33,838 nt of DNA from NCBI GenBank assembly GCA_014444615.1, contig PVXE01000047.1:1-33838 (forward strand). The letters are read 5' to 3'. Positions 24,731 to 33,673 of the stretch are shown here, in pieces (positions within the stretch are counted from its first letter, which is position 1; each line of letters starts with the position of its first letter). The position numbers and the translations under genes are program-made. The DNA is from Tagaea sp. CACIAM 22H2. Lineage in GTDB: Bacteria > Pseudomonadota > Alphaproteobacteria > CACIAM-22H2. The notes below the pieces were generated by a model. It was not told the DNA's origin, ran no database searches, and saw only the letters and a program-made list of their open reading frames with translations.

Positions 24731-25665
24731 TTCACCCCCATGCGCTGCCGGATGCGGGGATCGATGATCGCGTAGGCGACGTCGACGGCGAGGTTGATGA
24801 GCACGAAGAAGGCGGTGAACAGCATCACGATCGCCATCGCGACGGGATAGTCGCGCGCGAAGACGGAATCGATTGCGAGGCGACCAAGGCCCGGGATGTT
24901 GAAGATCGTTTCGACAACGAACGTGCCGCTGATAAGCCCGCCGAAGATGATGCCCATCGAGGTGAGCAGCGGCACCAGAATATTGCGCAGCGCATGCCGC
25001 GCGATCACCACGCGCTCGGCCAAGCCCTTGGCGCGCGCGGTGCGGATGTAATCCTGGCCCAGCACTTCCAGCATGAAGGTGCGGGTCAAGCGCGCGATAT
25101 AGGCGGCGGAAGGGATGGCGAGGATTGCGACGGGCAGGATCGCCTGATCGATCCGGCCCCAGCCGGCGACGGGCAAAGCACCCAATTTGATCGAGAAGAG
25201 ATAGACGAAGAACGTCGCGAAGGCGAAGTTCGGGATCGACAGCCCGGCGACGAGAATAAGGATAATCGCGGTATCGATGCCAGAATTGCGTTTGATGGCG
25301 GCCAGGATTCCGGCCCCGACGCCGATCGAGGCAGCGGCGGCCAAGGCCGCGAGGGCGAGGATCGGGCTTATTTTGATCCCGTCCGACAGCACTTCGACGA
25401 CGGGAATGCGCACGTAGCGATAGGACATGCCGAAATCGCCGACGGCGACGCCCGCGATGTAGTTGAAGAATTGCTTCCACAGCGGCTGGTCGAGCCCGTA
25501 TTCCGCCCGAAGGCGGTTGGCCATCTCGACATTCGATGAGTGGTCGCTGAGCATCACCAGAACGGGATCGCCCGGCAGGGCGTAGGTGGCAAGGAAGGTC
25601 GCCACCAGCACGATCCCGAGAACGGGAACGAGGCCGGCCAAACGCCATGCGACGAAACGCAGCAT
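24727..25665 (-). CDS. OppB/DppB-like ABC transporter permease
   Basis: This 312-residue permease begins MLRFVAWRLAGLVPVLGIVLVA, the usual OppB first helix, followed by ATYALPGDPV and the characteristic LRAEYGLDQPLWKQFFNYI. The EAA loop is IRTARAKGLAERVVIARHALRN, and the last third has FVVETIFNIPGLGRLAIDSV. These are standard features of the peptide/nickel-type permease. It starts 24 bases after the binding-protein stop and overlaps the OppC start. Confidence 0.92.
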   Translation of the reverse strand: MLRFVAWRLAGLVPVLGIVLVATFLATYALPGDPVLVMLSDHSSNVEMANRLRAEYGLDQPLWKQFFNYIAGVAVGDFGMSYRYVRIPVVEVLSDGIKISPILALAALAAAASIGVGAGILAAIKRNSGIDTAIILILVAGLSIPNFAFATFFVYLFSIKLGALPVAGWGRIDQAILPVAILAIPSAAYIARLTRTFMLEVLGQDYIRTARAKGLAERVVIARHALRNILVPLLTSMGIIFGGLISGTFVVETIFNIPGLGRLAIDSVFARDYPVAMAIVMLFTAFFVLINLAVDVAYAIIDPRIRQRMGVK

Positions 25666-25689
25666 ATTGGCCGGCCCCTTTCCCGAAGC

Positions 25690-27234
25690 TTACTTGATCT
25701 CGGCGAACACGAAGCGGTCGAAGCCGAACGGCGTGGCGCGCGCACCCGTGACGTTCGGTTTGACCAGCGCGATCGACGCCACCATCGGCAGCGGCGCGGC
25801 GCCCACATCGTCGATGTAGACCATCTCCGCCTGGCGGTAGAGCTGGAAGCGCTTGGCGTCGTCGACCGTCGCGGTCGCTTCGTCGATCAACGCGTCGTAT
25901 TTCGCGTTGAACCAGCGGCCGCGGTTATACGGGCTCTTCGAGTGCCACATCTGCTCGAGGTAATACATCGCGTCGGGATAGCCGGAGGTCCAGCCCCAGG
26001 GGAAGAACGCGACTTCGCCCGCGTTCATCGCGCGGATGAACGTGGCGCGCTCGACGACGTTGACGTTGACCTGCATGCCCAGCGTGCGGTTCAGCTCGTT
26101 GGCGTAGTAGGTCAGCTCGTCCTTGAACACGGCGGTGGACGAGATGTCGATCGGCGGCAGCCCCCTGCCGCCCGGAAAGCCCGCTTCGGCCAGCAGCTTC
26201 TTGGCGGCTTCCGGATCGTATTTGGGCTTGGGCAGATCGTTGAAGTAGCCCGCCACGCCCGGCGTGGTGATGCCGTGCAGCTGGAAGGCCGCGTTGTCGT
26301 AGAAGCCGCGGATCATGCCGTCGCGGTTGATGGTCAGCGAGATCGCCTCGCGCACGCGCTTGTCCTTGAACGGCGCGTAGACTTGCGGGTTCATGGCGAG
26401 GAAGCGCGACTGCGCGCGCGGCACGACCTGGCGTTCCTTTTCCTTGCTCGCGTCGCGCATGACGCGGCGGATGGTGCTTTCCTGCACATCGAGCACGTCG
26501 AGTTCGCCCGCTTCGTATTGCGCCAGCGCCGTGTCGCCATTGGGGATCACCAGAAAGCGCACGCCGTCGATCTTCGCCTTGTTGCCCCAGTATTCCTTGT
26601 TGGCGTCGATTTCGACGAACGCGCCGCGGCGCCATTCCTTGAATTTGAACGGGCCGGTTCCGGCCGAAACCGTGCGCACCCAATCCGCGCCCTTGTCAGC
26701 GACGATGCCGGAATCCATGAACCAGATCGGATAGATCGGGAACAGCACGTCCGGCTTGGTGAAGCGGATCTCGATCGTGTGATCGTCGACGATCTTCACG
26801 CCCGAAAGCTCCTTGGTCTTGCCGCTCTTCACATCCTCGATGCCGACGATGCGCGCGACGTAGCCAGCACCGATGCCCGCCTTCGTGTCGGGGGCGGCGA
26901 GCTGCTCGAGCGTGTATTTCACGTCCTTCGCGGTGAAGGCGCGGCCCGAATGGAACTTCACGTTTTTACGCAGATTGAAGCGGAAGCCGTGCTCGCCCGG
27001 CAGGGCGGTCCAGGATTCCGCCAGCACGTTGACGATCTTTCCGTCAGGCGTGAAATCGGTGAAGCCTTCGTAGACGTTACGCAGCACGCGCCCGGCCACG
27101 AGCTCGGAATAGGTGATCGGGTCCAGCATCGCGGGATCGCCGGTCACGTTGATGCGCAGGGTCTTTGCGTCGGCGGCGGTGGCGACCGCCGCGAGCATGA
27201 GGAACCCGGCGAAGGCTTTGGCGAGAACTCTCAT
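25690..27234 (-). CDS. Periplasmic binding protein, family 5 (dipeptide/oligopeptide type)
   Basis: This 514-residue protein starts at ATG 27234 with a GGAG site 7 bases upstream, preceded by a 109-base gap. Residues 1-32 form a signal peptide ending ATAADA. The mature part carries family-5 features: TLRINVTGDPAMLDPI, GRVLRNVYEGFTDFTPDGK, LRKNVKFHSGRAFTAKDVKYTLEQL, and the late LVAINRDGM-type segment ISLTINRDGMIRGF. Family members bind peptides, nickel, opines, glutathione or other amide compounds in the periplasm. No ligand-specific residues can be read with confidence. The five-gene importer is embedded in enzyme genes, so its ligand is probably the operon's substrate. Confidence 0.92.
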   Translation of the reverse strand: MRVLAKAFAGFLMLAAVATAADAKTLRINVTGDPAMLDPITYSELVAGRVLRNVYEGFTDFTPDGKIVNVLAESWTALPGEHGFRFNLRKNVKFHSGRAFTAKDVKYTLEQLAAPDTKAGIGAGYVARIVGIEDVKSGKTKELSGVKIVDDHTIEIRFTKPDVLFPIYPIWFMDSGIVADKGADWVRTVSAGTGPFKFKEWRRGAFVEIDANKEYWGNKAKIDGVRFLVIPNGDTALAQYEAGELDVLDVQESTIRRVMRDASKEKERQVVPRAQSRFLAMNPQVYAPFKDKRVREAISLTINRDGMIRGFYDNAAFQLHGITTPGVAGYFNDLPKPKYDPEAAKKLLAEAGFPGGRGLPPIDISSTAVFKDELTYYANELNRTLGMQVNVNVVERATFIRAMNAGEVAFFPWGWTSGYPDAMYYLEQMWHSKSPYNRGRWFNAKYDALIDEATATVDDAKRFQLYRQAEMVYIDDVGAAPLPMVASIALVKPNVTGARATPFGFDRFVFAEIK

Positions 27235-27253
27235 CGCGGCTCTCCGTTTCTGT

Positions 27254-27267
27254 GGGCGCAAGCGCCC
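27254..27267 (-). other. GC-rich hairpin in the leader of the binding-protein gene
   Basis: GGGCGCAAGCGCCC is a perfect 6-bp stem with a 2-base loop (or 5 bp with 4 bases), 20 bases before the binding-protein start at 27234 and in the only large gap inside the operon. No T-run follows on either strand, so it is not a canonical terminator. It may stabilise the mRNA of the abundant binding protein. Confidence 0.45.
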
Positions 27268-27343
27268 GGGATGAAGATGAATACGGTTGCAAGCAAAGAT
27301 TGGACCGGACGCGAAAGTCGGTCAATGCGCGCGAGCGTCGCTG

Positions 27344-28357
27344 TCATGGTTCGATCACCACTTTGCCGAAGCTCTTGCGTTCCTCCAGCGCGCGCATCGC
27401 GTCGGCTGCGCGTTCCAGCGGGAATCTCTCGGGGTGCAGGACGGGTTCCAGCGTGCCGTCGCCCAGCATGGCGAGCAGCGCGGTCACGTCCTCGCGCGAC
27501 CAGCCGTTGGAGCCGATGATGTTCAACTCGAACGTCCAGATGTAACGGATATCCTCTTTGGGGTCGTAGCCGGCGGTGGCACCGCAAGTCAGCATGCGCC
27601 CGTCGCGGCGCAAAACGCGCAGCGCTTTGGTCCAGGTATCGCCGCCGGTGAAGTTCACCACGACGTCGATCCCGCCTTCATCTTTTTTCGCCACGCGCGC
27701 GCGGCCGAATTGGCGATGGCACTCGGCGACGAAATCCTGCGTCGCGTAGTCGATGCCGATATCGGCCCCCAAGGCCTTCAGGCGATCGAGCTTGTCTTGG
27801 CTCGATGCGGCGACGATGACTTTGGCGTCCGCGCGTTTGGCGAGTTGCACACAGCACGTGCCGACACCGCCGGACGCACCCAGAATCAGGATCGTCTCGC
27901 CCGCTTTCAGCTTGCCGCGATCCAGAATCATGCGATGCGCGGTGCCATAGGCTGTGGGCAGCGCCGCCGCCTCGGCATAGCCGATGGACGCGGGCAGGGG
28001 GATGCACATATGGGCGGGCACACGCACCAGTTCGGCGAGACCGCCATCAAAGGTTTCGCCCATGAAGCCGCGCTCGACGCGATTGATCGGGTCAATCAGC
28101 ACGCGGTCGCCGGGCGTGAATCCGGTCACGCCCGGCCCGACCTTGGCGATATCGCCCGCCGCGTCGATACCCATGATCAGCGGCAGCGGAATCTTGATGC
28201 CTGGCATGCCGCGCCGCGTGAACACGTCGTGATAATTCAGCGTGCAGGCGCGCACGCGCACCAGCACGTCGCCTTCGCCGAACGGCGGATCGCGATAATC
28301 CGGCGTGTAGGTCAGCCTGTCGATCCCGCCATGTTCGTGAATGACGACAGCGCGCAT
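27344..28357 (-). CDS. Zinc-type alcohol dehydrogenase/quinone oxidoreductase (MDR family)
   Basis: This 337-residue medium-chain dehydrogenase/reductase opens MRAVVIHEHGGIDRLTY, followed by the GroES-like domain with VRACTLNYHDVFTRRGMPG and the NAD(P)-binding motif LILGASGGVGTCCVQLAKRADAKVIVAAS. The length and the NYHD segment resemble quinone oxidoreductase-like or crotonyl-CoA-reductase-like MDR proteins. The catalytic-zinc Cys/His set of alcohol dehydrogenases is not obvious. It probably reduces an enone or aldehyde, or oxidises an alcohol, formed in the pathway. It starts 3 bases after the glyoxalase-like stop and is followed by a 109-base gap before the binding-protein gene. Confidence 0.85.
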   Translation of the reverse strand: MRAVVIHEHGGIDRLTYTPDYRDPPFGEGDVLVRVRACTLNYHDVFTRRGMPGIKIPLPLIMGIDAAGDIAKVGPGVTGFTPGDRVLIDPINRVERGFMGETFDGGLAELVRVPAHMCIPLPASIGYAEAAALPTAYGTAHRMILDRGKLKAGETILILGASGGVGTCCVQLAKRADAKVIVAASSQDKLDRLKALGADIGIDYATQDFVAECHRQFGRARVAKKDEGGIDVVVNFTGGDTWTKALRVLRRDGRMLTCGATAGYDPKEDIRYIWTFELNIIGSNGWSREDVTALLAMLGDGTLEPVLHPERFPLERAADAMRALEERKSFGKVVIEP

Positions 28358-28360
28358 CGG

Positions 28361-28993
28361 TTAGGCCGCCGCCGTTAAGGTGATGTCGCCGCGCGGACTC
28401 GTCAGCACGGCTTGAAAGCCGGCACGATCGCCGCGCAATACGGGCACAGGAATGCCCAACGCCGTGTAGATCGCCGACAAGCGGTCGCTGTCGGGATGCA
28501 ACGCGACGACAGATTTGAAGCCGATGCCACCCGGCGTGGTGCTCGCCGGATGCGGCGAGCCTTTCCAGTCGATGGCGAAGGGGATCATGTCCGCGTCCTG
28601 GCCTTCGCCGAAATAAAGAATTTCCCAATTGAGCCGCACGCCGTCGCCGCGCGTGCGCCCGCCGGGAACGGGCCCGCGCACCGGCAGCCCCAGTCTCTTC
28701 GCCGCCGCTTCCATCGCGGGCAGATCGTCCGAACGCACGCTGAGCGCGGTTAGCCCCGGACCGGCGAGTTTTGCCAGACGGCCGCCGCGATTGCCGTTCA
28801 AATTTTGTGCGGGATCGGGCGCGATAATTTCAAAGAACAGATTCTCGCCCAGCGACAGCAGCGAATTGCGCGTGCCGAAACCTTCATGGATGCCGCCGGG
28901 GCCGGGTTTGACGCCCGACAATTGCTCGAAGAGTTTCTCGCCGGCGGCGAGATCGGGCGTGCCCCACAAAATATGGTCGAGATAAACGGTCAT
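28361..28993 (-). CDS. Glyoxalase-like (VOC superfamily) protein
   Basis: This 210-residue protein opens MTVYLDHILWGTPDLAAGEKLFEQLSGV and continues GGIHEGFGTRNSLLSLGENLFFEIIAPDP, the pattern of the glyoxalase-like domain of the VOC superfamily. Known VOC members use a divalent metal for isomerisation, epimerisation, C-C cleavage or oxygenation. The metal ligand candidates are His7 and the Glu in FFEIIAPDP. A second repeat is weaker (around GFKSVVALHPDSDRLSAIYTALGI). The start overlaps the thioesterase stop in an ATGA junction. Function beyond the fold cannot be stated. Confidence 0.8.
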   Translation of the reverse strand: MTVYLDHILWGTPDLAAGEKLFEQLSGVKPGPGGIHEGFGTRNSLLSLGENLFFEIIAPDPAQNLNGNRGGRLAKLAGPGLTALSVRSDDLPAMEAAAKRLGLPVRGPVPGGRTRGDGVRLNWEILYFGEGQDADMIPFAIDWKGSPHPASTTPGGIGFKSVVALHPDSDRLSAIYTALGIPVPVLRGDRAGFQAVLTSPRGDITLTAAA

Positions 28994-29406
28994 GCGGATA
29001 CCGATTGCGTGAAGTAGGTGCCGCGTCCGGCGGCGATCATGGCGCCGTTTTTGTCGCGCAGTGCCACATCGACCGTGCCGAGCGTGCGGCCGGCGCGCAA
29101 CGCCTTCGCCTCCGCGCGCAAATCGGTATCGATCGCGGGGCGCATATAATCGATGCGCAGATCGACCGTCGGCAGGCCGCGCCCGGTTTTGGCGAAGGCG
29201 GCGTAAGCGCCAGCGATGTCGATCACCGCGGCAAGCACGCCGCCATGCCATTGCTTGGAGCCGGGTTCGCGCTCGAAGCCCGGCCGCCATTTGGCGCCGA
29301 GCGTCACCGACGGCCCCGAGGGATCGAGTTCGAGCAATTCGAGCCCGAGGAAATCGTGGAACGGCGACGACGCCATCAGCGCGCGCAATTTGGCGGCGTC
29401 GGTCAT
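28990..29406 (-). CDS. PaaI-type hotdog-fold thioesterase
   Basis: This 138-residue single hotdog domain has the PaaI/YdiI-type signature WHGGVLAAVIDIAGAYAAF, then TVDLRIDYMRPA and a C-terminal GTYFTQS. These enzymes hydrolyse acyl-CoA thioesters, usually as tetramers, with an Asp in the helix after the HGG motif. In the operon it would release CoA from an intermediate or remove dead-end thioesters produced by the acyl-CoA synthetase encoded near the operon end. It overlaps both neighbours by 4 bases. Confidence 0.85.
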   Translation of the reverse strand: MTDAAKLRALMASSPFHDFLGLELLELDPSGPSVTLGAKWRPGFEREPGSKQWHGGVLAAVIDIAGAYAAFAKTGRGLPTVDLRIDYMRPAIDTDLRAEAKALRAGRTLGTVDVALRDKNGAMIAAGRGTYFTQSVSA

Positions 29407-30593
29407 CGCGCGTGCTCCAATGCCATGACTTCCACGGCTTCGGCGAAACGCGCGATCTCGTCTTCGGTGTTGTAGTAGTGGACCGAAGCGCGGATCATTT
29501 TGTCGATCCCGCGCGGGATCAGGTCGAGGCGCGTGGCCTCCGCGACCGAAACGGTGACGTTGATCTTTCGCTCGGCGAGTTTGGCTTTGAGCGCGGGCGC
29601 CGGGATGCTTGCCTTGGTGAAGGTGACGATGCCGCAGCGCCGCGTGCCGCGATCCTGGATCGCGACACCGGGCACATCGGCAAGGCGCGCGCGCAACATC
29701 GCCGCAAGTGCCGTGACGCGCGCTTCGATCGCCGCCATCGGCAAGGCGAGGGCGTAATCGAGCGCCACGCCGAAACCCACCTTCGCGGCGAAGCTGCATT
29801 CGGGCGTTTCGAAACGGCGCGCGTCGGCGCGCAGTCGGTAATCGCCGTCCGCATACCAATCGGCGGCGAAGTCGTCGAGGAAGGGCGGATCGAGGCGGTC
29901 GAGGATCGCCCGGCGCACGTAAAGAAAACCGATGCCGCGGGGCCCGCGCAGGAATTTGCGCGCCGTCGCCGACAGCATGTCGCAACCGATCGCTTCGATG
30001 TCGATCGCTATCTGGCCGACCGATTGGCAGGCATCTAGCAGATACGGCACTTTCGCGCGCTTGGCGATGGCGCCGATCGCGGCGGCGGGATTGACCAAGC
30101 CGCCGCTGGTCGCGACATGGGTGATCGCGATCAGCTTTGTGCGCGGACCGATCAGCTTCTCGAACGCGGCGAGGTCGACATCGCCGTTGTCGAGGCTGGG
30201 CGCCACGTCGATCTCGATGCCGTCGCGCCGGGCACGCTGCAGGAAGGCGATATAGTTGCTGCAATACTCCGTGCGTGTCGTCAGCACGCGGTCGCCCGGC
30301 GCCATCCGCACGGCGTAGAACGCCATGTCCCACGCGCGCGTGGCGTTCTCCAATACGGCGAATTCGTCGGCGTTTGCGTTCAGCAGTTTGGCGAGGGCCG
30401 CGTAAGGACGATCCAACCGCGCTTGCATGCGCGCGGCAGTTTCGTAACCGCCGAACTCCATCTCCAGGCGCAGATAGTCGGTCATCGCATCGACGACGGC
30501 GCGCGGCGGCAGGGCGCAGCCTGCGTTGTTGAAGTGGATCAGCCCGGTCGTGCCGGGCGTATCGGCGCGCAAACGGGCGATGTCGAGGCTCAT
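29403..30593 (-). CDS. Class V aminotransferase-fold PLP enzyme (EgtE/CefD/desulfurase-like)
   Basis: This 396-residue PLP enzyme opens with GLIHFNNAGCALPPRAVVDAM and later GGYETAARMQARLDRPY, which recall EgtE-type C-S lyases and isopenicillin-N-epimerase-like members of class V. The cofactor Asp is in YLLDACQSVGQIAID and the Schiff-base Lys in SATARKFLRGPRGIGFLYV. Members catalyse aminotransfer, epimerisation, beta-elimination or C-S cleavage. There is no obvious desulfurase mobile-loop Cys motif in the C-terminal third. The start at 30593 overlaps the GntR stop (ATGA); the longer open frame upstream shadows the regulator gene. It is the first structural gene of the operon. The activity is uncertain within the family. 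Confidence 0.8.
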   Translation of the reverse strand: MSLDIARLRADTPGTTGLIHFNNAGCALPPRAVVDAMTDYLRLEMEFGGYETAARMQARLDRPYAALAKLLNANADEFAVLENATRAWDMAFYAVRMAPGDRVLTTRTEYCSNYIAFLQRARRDGIEIDVAPSLDNGDVDLAAFEKLIGPRTKLIAITHVATSGGLVNPAAAIGAIAKRAKVPYLLDACQSVGQIAIDIEAIGCDMLSATARKFLRGPRGIGFLYVRRAILDRLDPPFLDDFAADWYADGDYRLRADARRFETPECSFAAKVGFGVALDYALALPMAAIEARVTALAAMLRARLADVPGVAIQDRGTRRCGIVTFTKASIPAPALKAKLAERKINVTVSVAEATRLDLIPRGIDKMIRASVHYYNTEDEIARFAEAVEVMALEHAR

Positions 30594-31282
30594 GCCGCCA
30601 TTCCCGTCCGGCGCCGGTCGAGCGCTTCGGCAAGATCGGCCCCGCCGCCGACGATATGTGGCTCGAACAAGCGGATCGCGGCGTCGATATCGCCGTTGCG
30701 GCAAGCGGTCAGGATCGCGTTGTGTTCGGCGCTGTCGTCGTCGGCGGTGTTCATCGCGACGAATTCGATGCGCAGATAGCGTTCGACCGCGTCGTGTTGT
30801 TCTTCGATCAGGCGGCGCAGGCGCTCGTTGGCGTGGGCATACAGGCCCATATGGAATTCGCGGTGCAAGGCGAGCCAAGCCCCCGCATCGGTTTCGCCGT
30901 CCATCGCGCGCAAAATGCCCGCGAGGCGATCGAACGCGGCCACGTCCATCTGCGGCACCGACTGGCGCAAAGCGAGGGATTCGAGCGCAAACCGGATCTC
31001 GAAAATCTGGCGGATCTCGTCGGAAGACAGGGTGGAGACGACCGCGCCGCGATGGGGCAGAAAATCGATCCAGCCTTCGGCTTCGAGCAAGCGCAGGGCT
31101 TCGCGGATCGGCGTGCGGCTCACGCCCAGCGCTGCGGCGATTTCGTCCTGCACCAGGGCCTCGCCTTCGGACAGGGCGCCGGTGGCGATCGCCTCGCGCA
31201 GGCAATCGACGACGAATTGGGTCGCCGTCCGATGCCGGCTGCCGCCCCGTTCGACGATCTGCTCTATGGCCACCCTGTTCAT
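30590..31282 (-). CDS. GntR-family (FCD subfamily) transcriptional regulator
   Basis: This 230-residue regulator has a GntR winged helix at about residues 18-80: LREAIATGALSEGEALVQ, then EIAAALGVSRTPIREALRLLEAEGWI and LPHRGAVVSTL. The C-terminal half is an all-helical FCD ligand-binding domain with candidate metal/ligand His residues in REFHMGLYAHANERL and a late CRNGDIDAAIRLFEPHI. FCD regulators respond to small carboxylates and usually repress the adjacent catabolic operon. It is the first gene of the 15-gene minus-strand run. No Shine-Dalgarno-like sequence precedes the ATG; a tandem TTGGATA repeat lies in that place instead, which suggests autoregulation. Confidence 0.9.
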   Translation of the reverse strand: MNRVAIEQIVERGGSRHRTATQFVVDCLREAIATGALSEGEALVQDEIAAALGVSRTPIREALRLLEAEGWIDFLPHRGAVVSTLSSDEIRQIFEIRFALESLALRQSVPQMDVAAFDRLAGILRAMDGETDAGAWLALHREFHMGLYAHANERLRRLIEEQHDAVERYLRIEFVAMNTADDDSAEHNAILTACRNGDIDAAIRLFEPHIVGGGADLAEALDRRRTGMAA

Positions 31283-31451
31283 TGATTGGATATTGGATAA
31301 AATTCAAAAGCAGAAAAAGGGGCTTTCTTCATATTATTTAAAATCAACATTTTAGTATTCAATTCTAAAGTTATTTAACAGGAATATCGATGCGCTGCCG
31401 CACGCCTTGAGATAGCAAAATCATCGTGATTCCAAGCCGATGGCGCCGAGT
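31283..31451 (-). promoter_or_regulatory. AT-rich promoter region of the long GntR-controlled operon
   Basis: This 169-base gap, strikingly AT-rich over 31283-31400, separates the araC-type gene from the GntR gene; both are on the minus strand. TTGGATA occurs twice in tandem (31286-31292 and 31293-31299), 3 bases from the GntR start codon, and is a candidate operator. A weak minus-strand promoter can be drawn as TTGAAT (31362-31357), 18 bases, AATAAT (31338-31333). No convincing terminator for the upstream gene was found. Confidence 0.5.
31286..31299. repeat. Tandem 7-bp repeat (TTGGATA)x2 at the GntR start
   Basis: Two exact adjacent copies of TTGGATA occupy the place where a ribosome-binding site would be expected for the GntR gene. 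Bound repressor would block transcription or early elongation. Two copies may be coincidence, but the region has no other purpose visible to me. Confidence 0.5.
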
Positions 31452-32327
31452 CTAGCCGCTCATCCGGTAGGTTTTCGGCGACGTCCCGGCATGGGCGGTG
31501 AAAAACCGGGAGAAATAGGCTGGGTCCGAGAAACCGAGCTGGAAGGCGATCTGGGAGATCGGGAGTGCCGTGTAGACCAAATCGCGGCGCGCCTCGATCA
31601 TCACCCGTTCCTGCATGATCTGCGTGGCCGAACGGCCGACGACCTGGCGGCAGGTCCGGGTCAGATGGGTGGTCGAAACCCCCAGGGCTTTGGCGTAGTC
31701 GGTCAGCGGCTTGTGGGCGCGGAACGACGCTTCGACCAGTTCGATGAAACGGCGGACGAGATCGGCGCGCGGCGGCGGTGCCGGGTCGTCATTGGCGACA
31801 TGGCGGCGCACCGCGCGCGCGAACCAGATTGCGATCAACTCGGCATAGGCCGACAGCGCGAAATCGCGATTGGCCCTTCCGCCGGCGAATTCGGCGAGGG
31901 CCGCGCGCATGACGGCGCCAAGATCGCGCAAAGCGGGATCGTTGCGGGCAATCGCGGCGACCGCGGGTTGCGACAGGATCGCGGCCGCGGCCGGCTCGTC
32001 CTTCAGCAGCCGCAGCATCGTGGTGCGCGCGGCGCTGGCGACGAAACCGTCGCTGCCCGCGCGGAATTTGAACTCATGCACCGTCAAGGGCGGCAGCAAC
32101 ACGGCCGTGCCGGGTCTCAGCGGAAACGCGCGCCCGTCGACGCGCGTTTCGCCGCCGCCTTTTTCGACCAGCATGAACTGGAACATGTCGTGGTGACGAT
32201 GCGGCTGGATGCGCCAGTTATAGGCCGCACTGCGCAGCTCCAGCGTTTCGATATGCAGCGCGTCCGGAAAACGGTCGTCGCGCCGGTCGCCGTAAAGCCA
32301 GAAAGCAGGGATCGCCTGGTCGCGCAT
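31452..32327 (-). CDS. AraC-family regulator, probable activator of pobA
   Basis: This 291-residue protein has an N-terminal cupin-like sensor domain (IQPHRHHDMFQFMLVEKGGGE, FPLRPGTAVLLPP) and a C-terminal AraC double helix-turn-helix: LTDYAKALGVSTTHLTRTCRQ, then ISQIAFQLGFSDPAYFSRFF and a closing GTSPKTYR. It is divergent from pobA across 123 bases, a classic arrangement for PobR/PobC-type AraC activators that respond to 4-hydroxybenzoate. No direct evidence for the inducer is visible. The start at 32327 is the first in-frame ATG ahead of the cupin domain. Confidence 0.88.
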   Translation of the reverse strand: MRDQAIPAFWLYGDRRDDRFPDALHIETLELRSAAYNWRIQPHRHHDMFQFMLVEKGGGETRVDGRAFPLRPGTAVLLPPLTVHEFKFRAGSDGFVASAARTTMLRLLKDEPAAAAILSQPAVAAIARNDPALRDLGAVMRAALAEFAGGRANRDFALSAYAELIAIWFARAVRRHVANDDPAPPPRADLVRRFIELVEASFRAHKPLTDYAKALGVSTTHLTRTCRQVVGRSATQIMQERVMIEARRDLVYTALPISQIAFQLGFSDPAYFSRFFTAHAGTSPKTYRMSG

Positions 32328-33623
<1,296 letters not shown>

Positions 33624-33673
33624 AGGAATGTCGGCCCCCCGGCGTCAACGACCAAAACAAGGAGGAACCCCCA

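Noticed and set aside
25540..27519. Very long plus-strand open frame opposite the binding-protein and OppB genes
   Set aside because: It is an antisense shadow in GC-rich DNA: its translation is Arg/His/Asp-rich without a recognisable fold, while the minus strand has clear SBP and permease motifs.
31300..31330. Possible terminator around AGAAA...TTTCT after the araC-type gene
   Set aside because: The stem is only five weak pairs with a G-run loop and no T-tract in the right place.
33624..33673. Terminator between pobA and the LivJ-type gene
   Set aside because: A C/G-rich run is present near 33631-33641, but it does not form a convincing stem with a following T-run.
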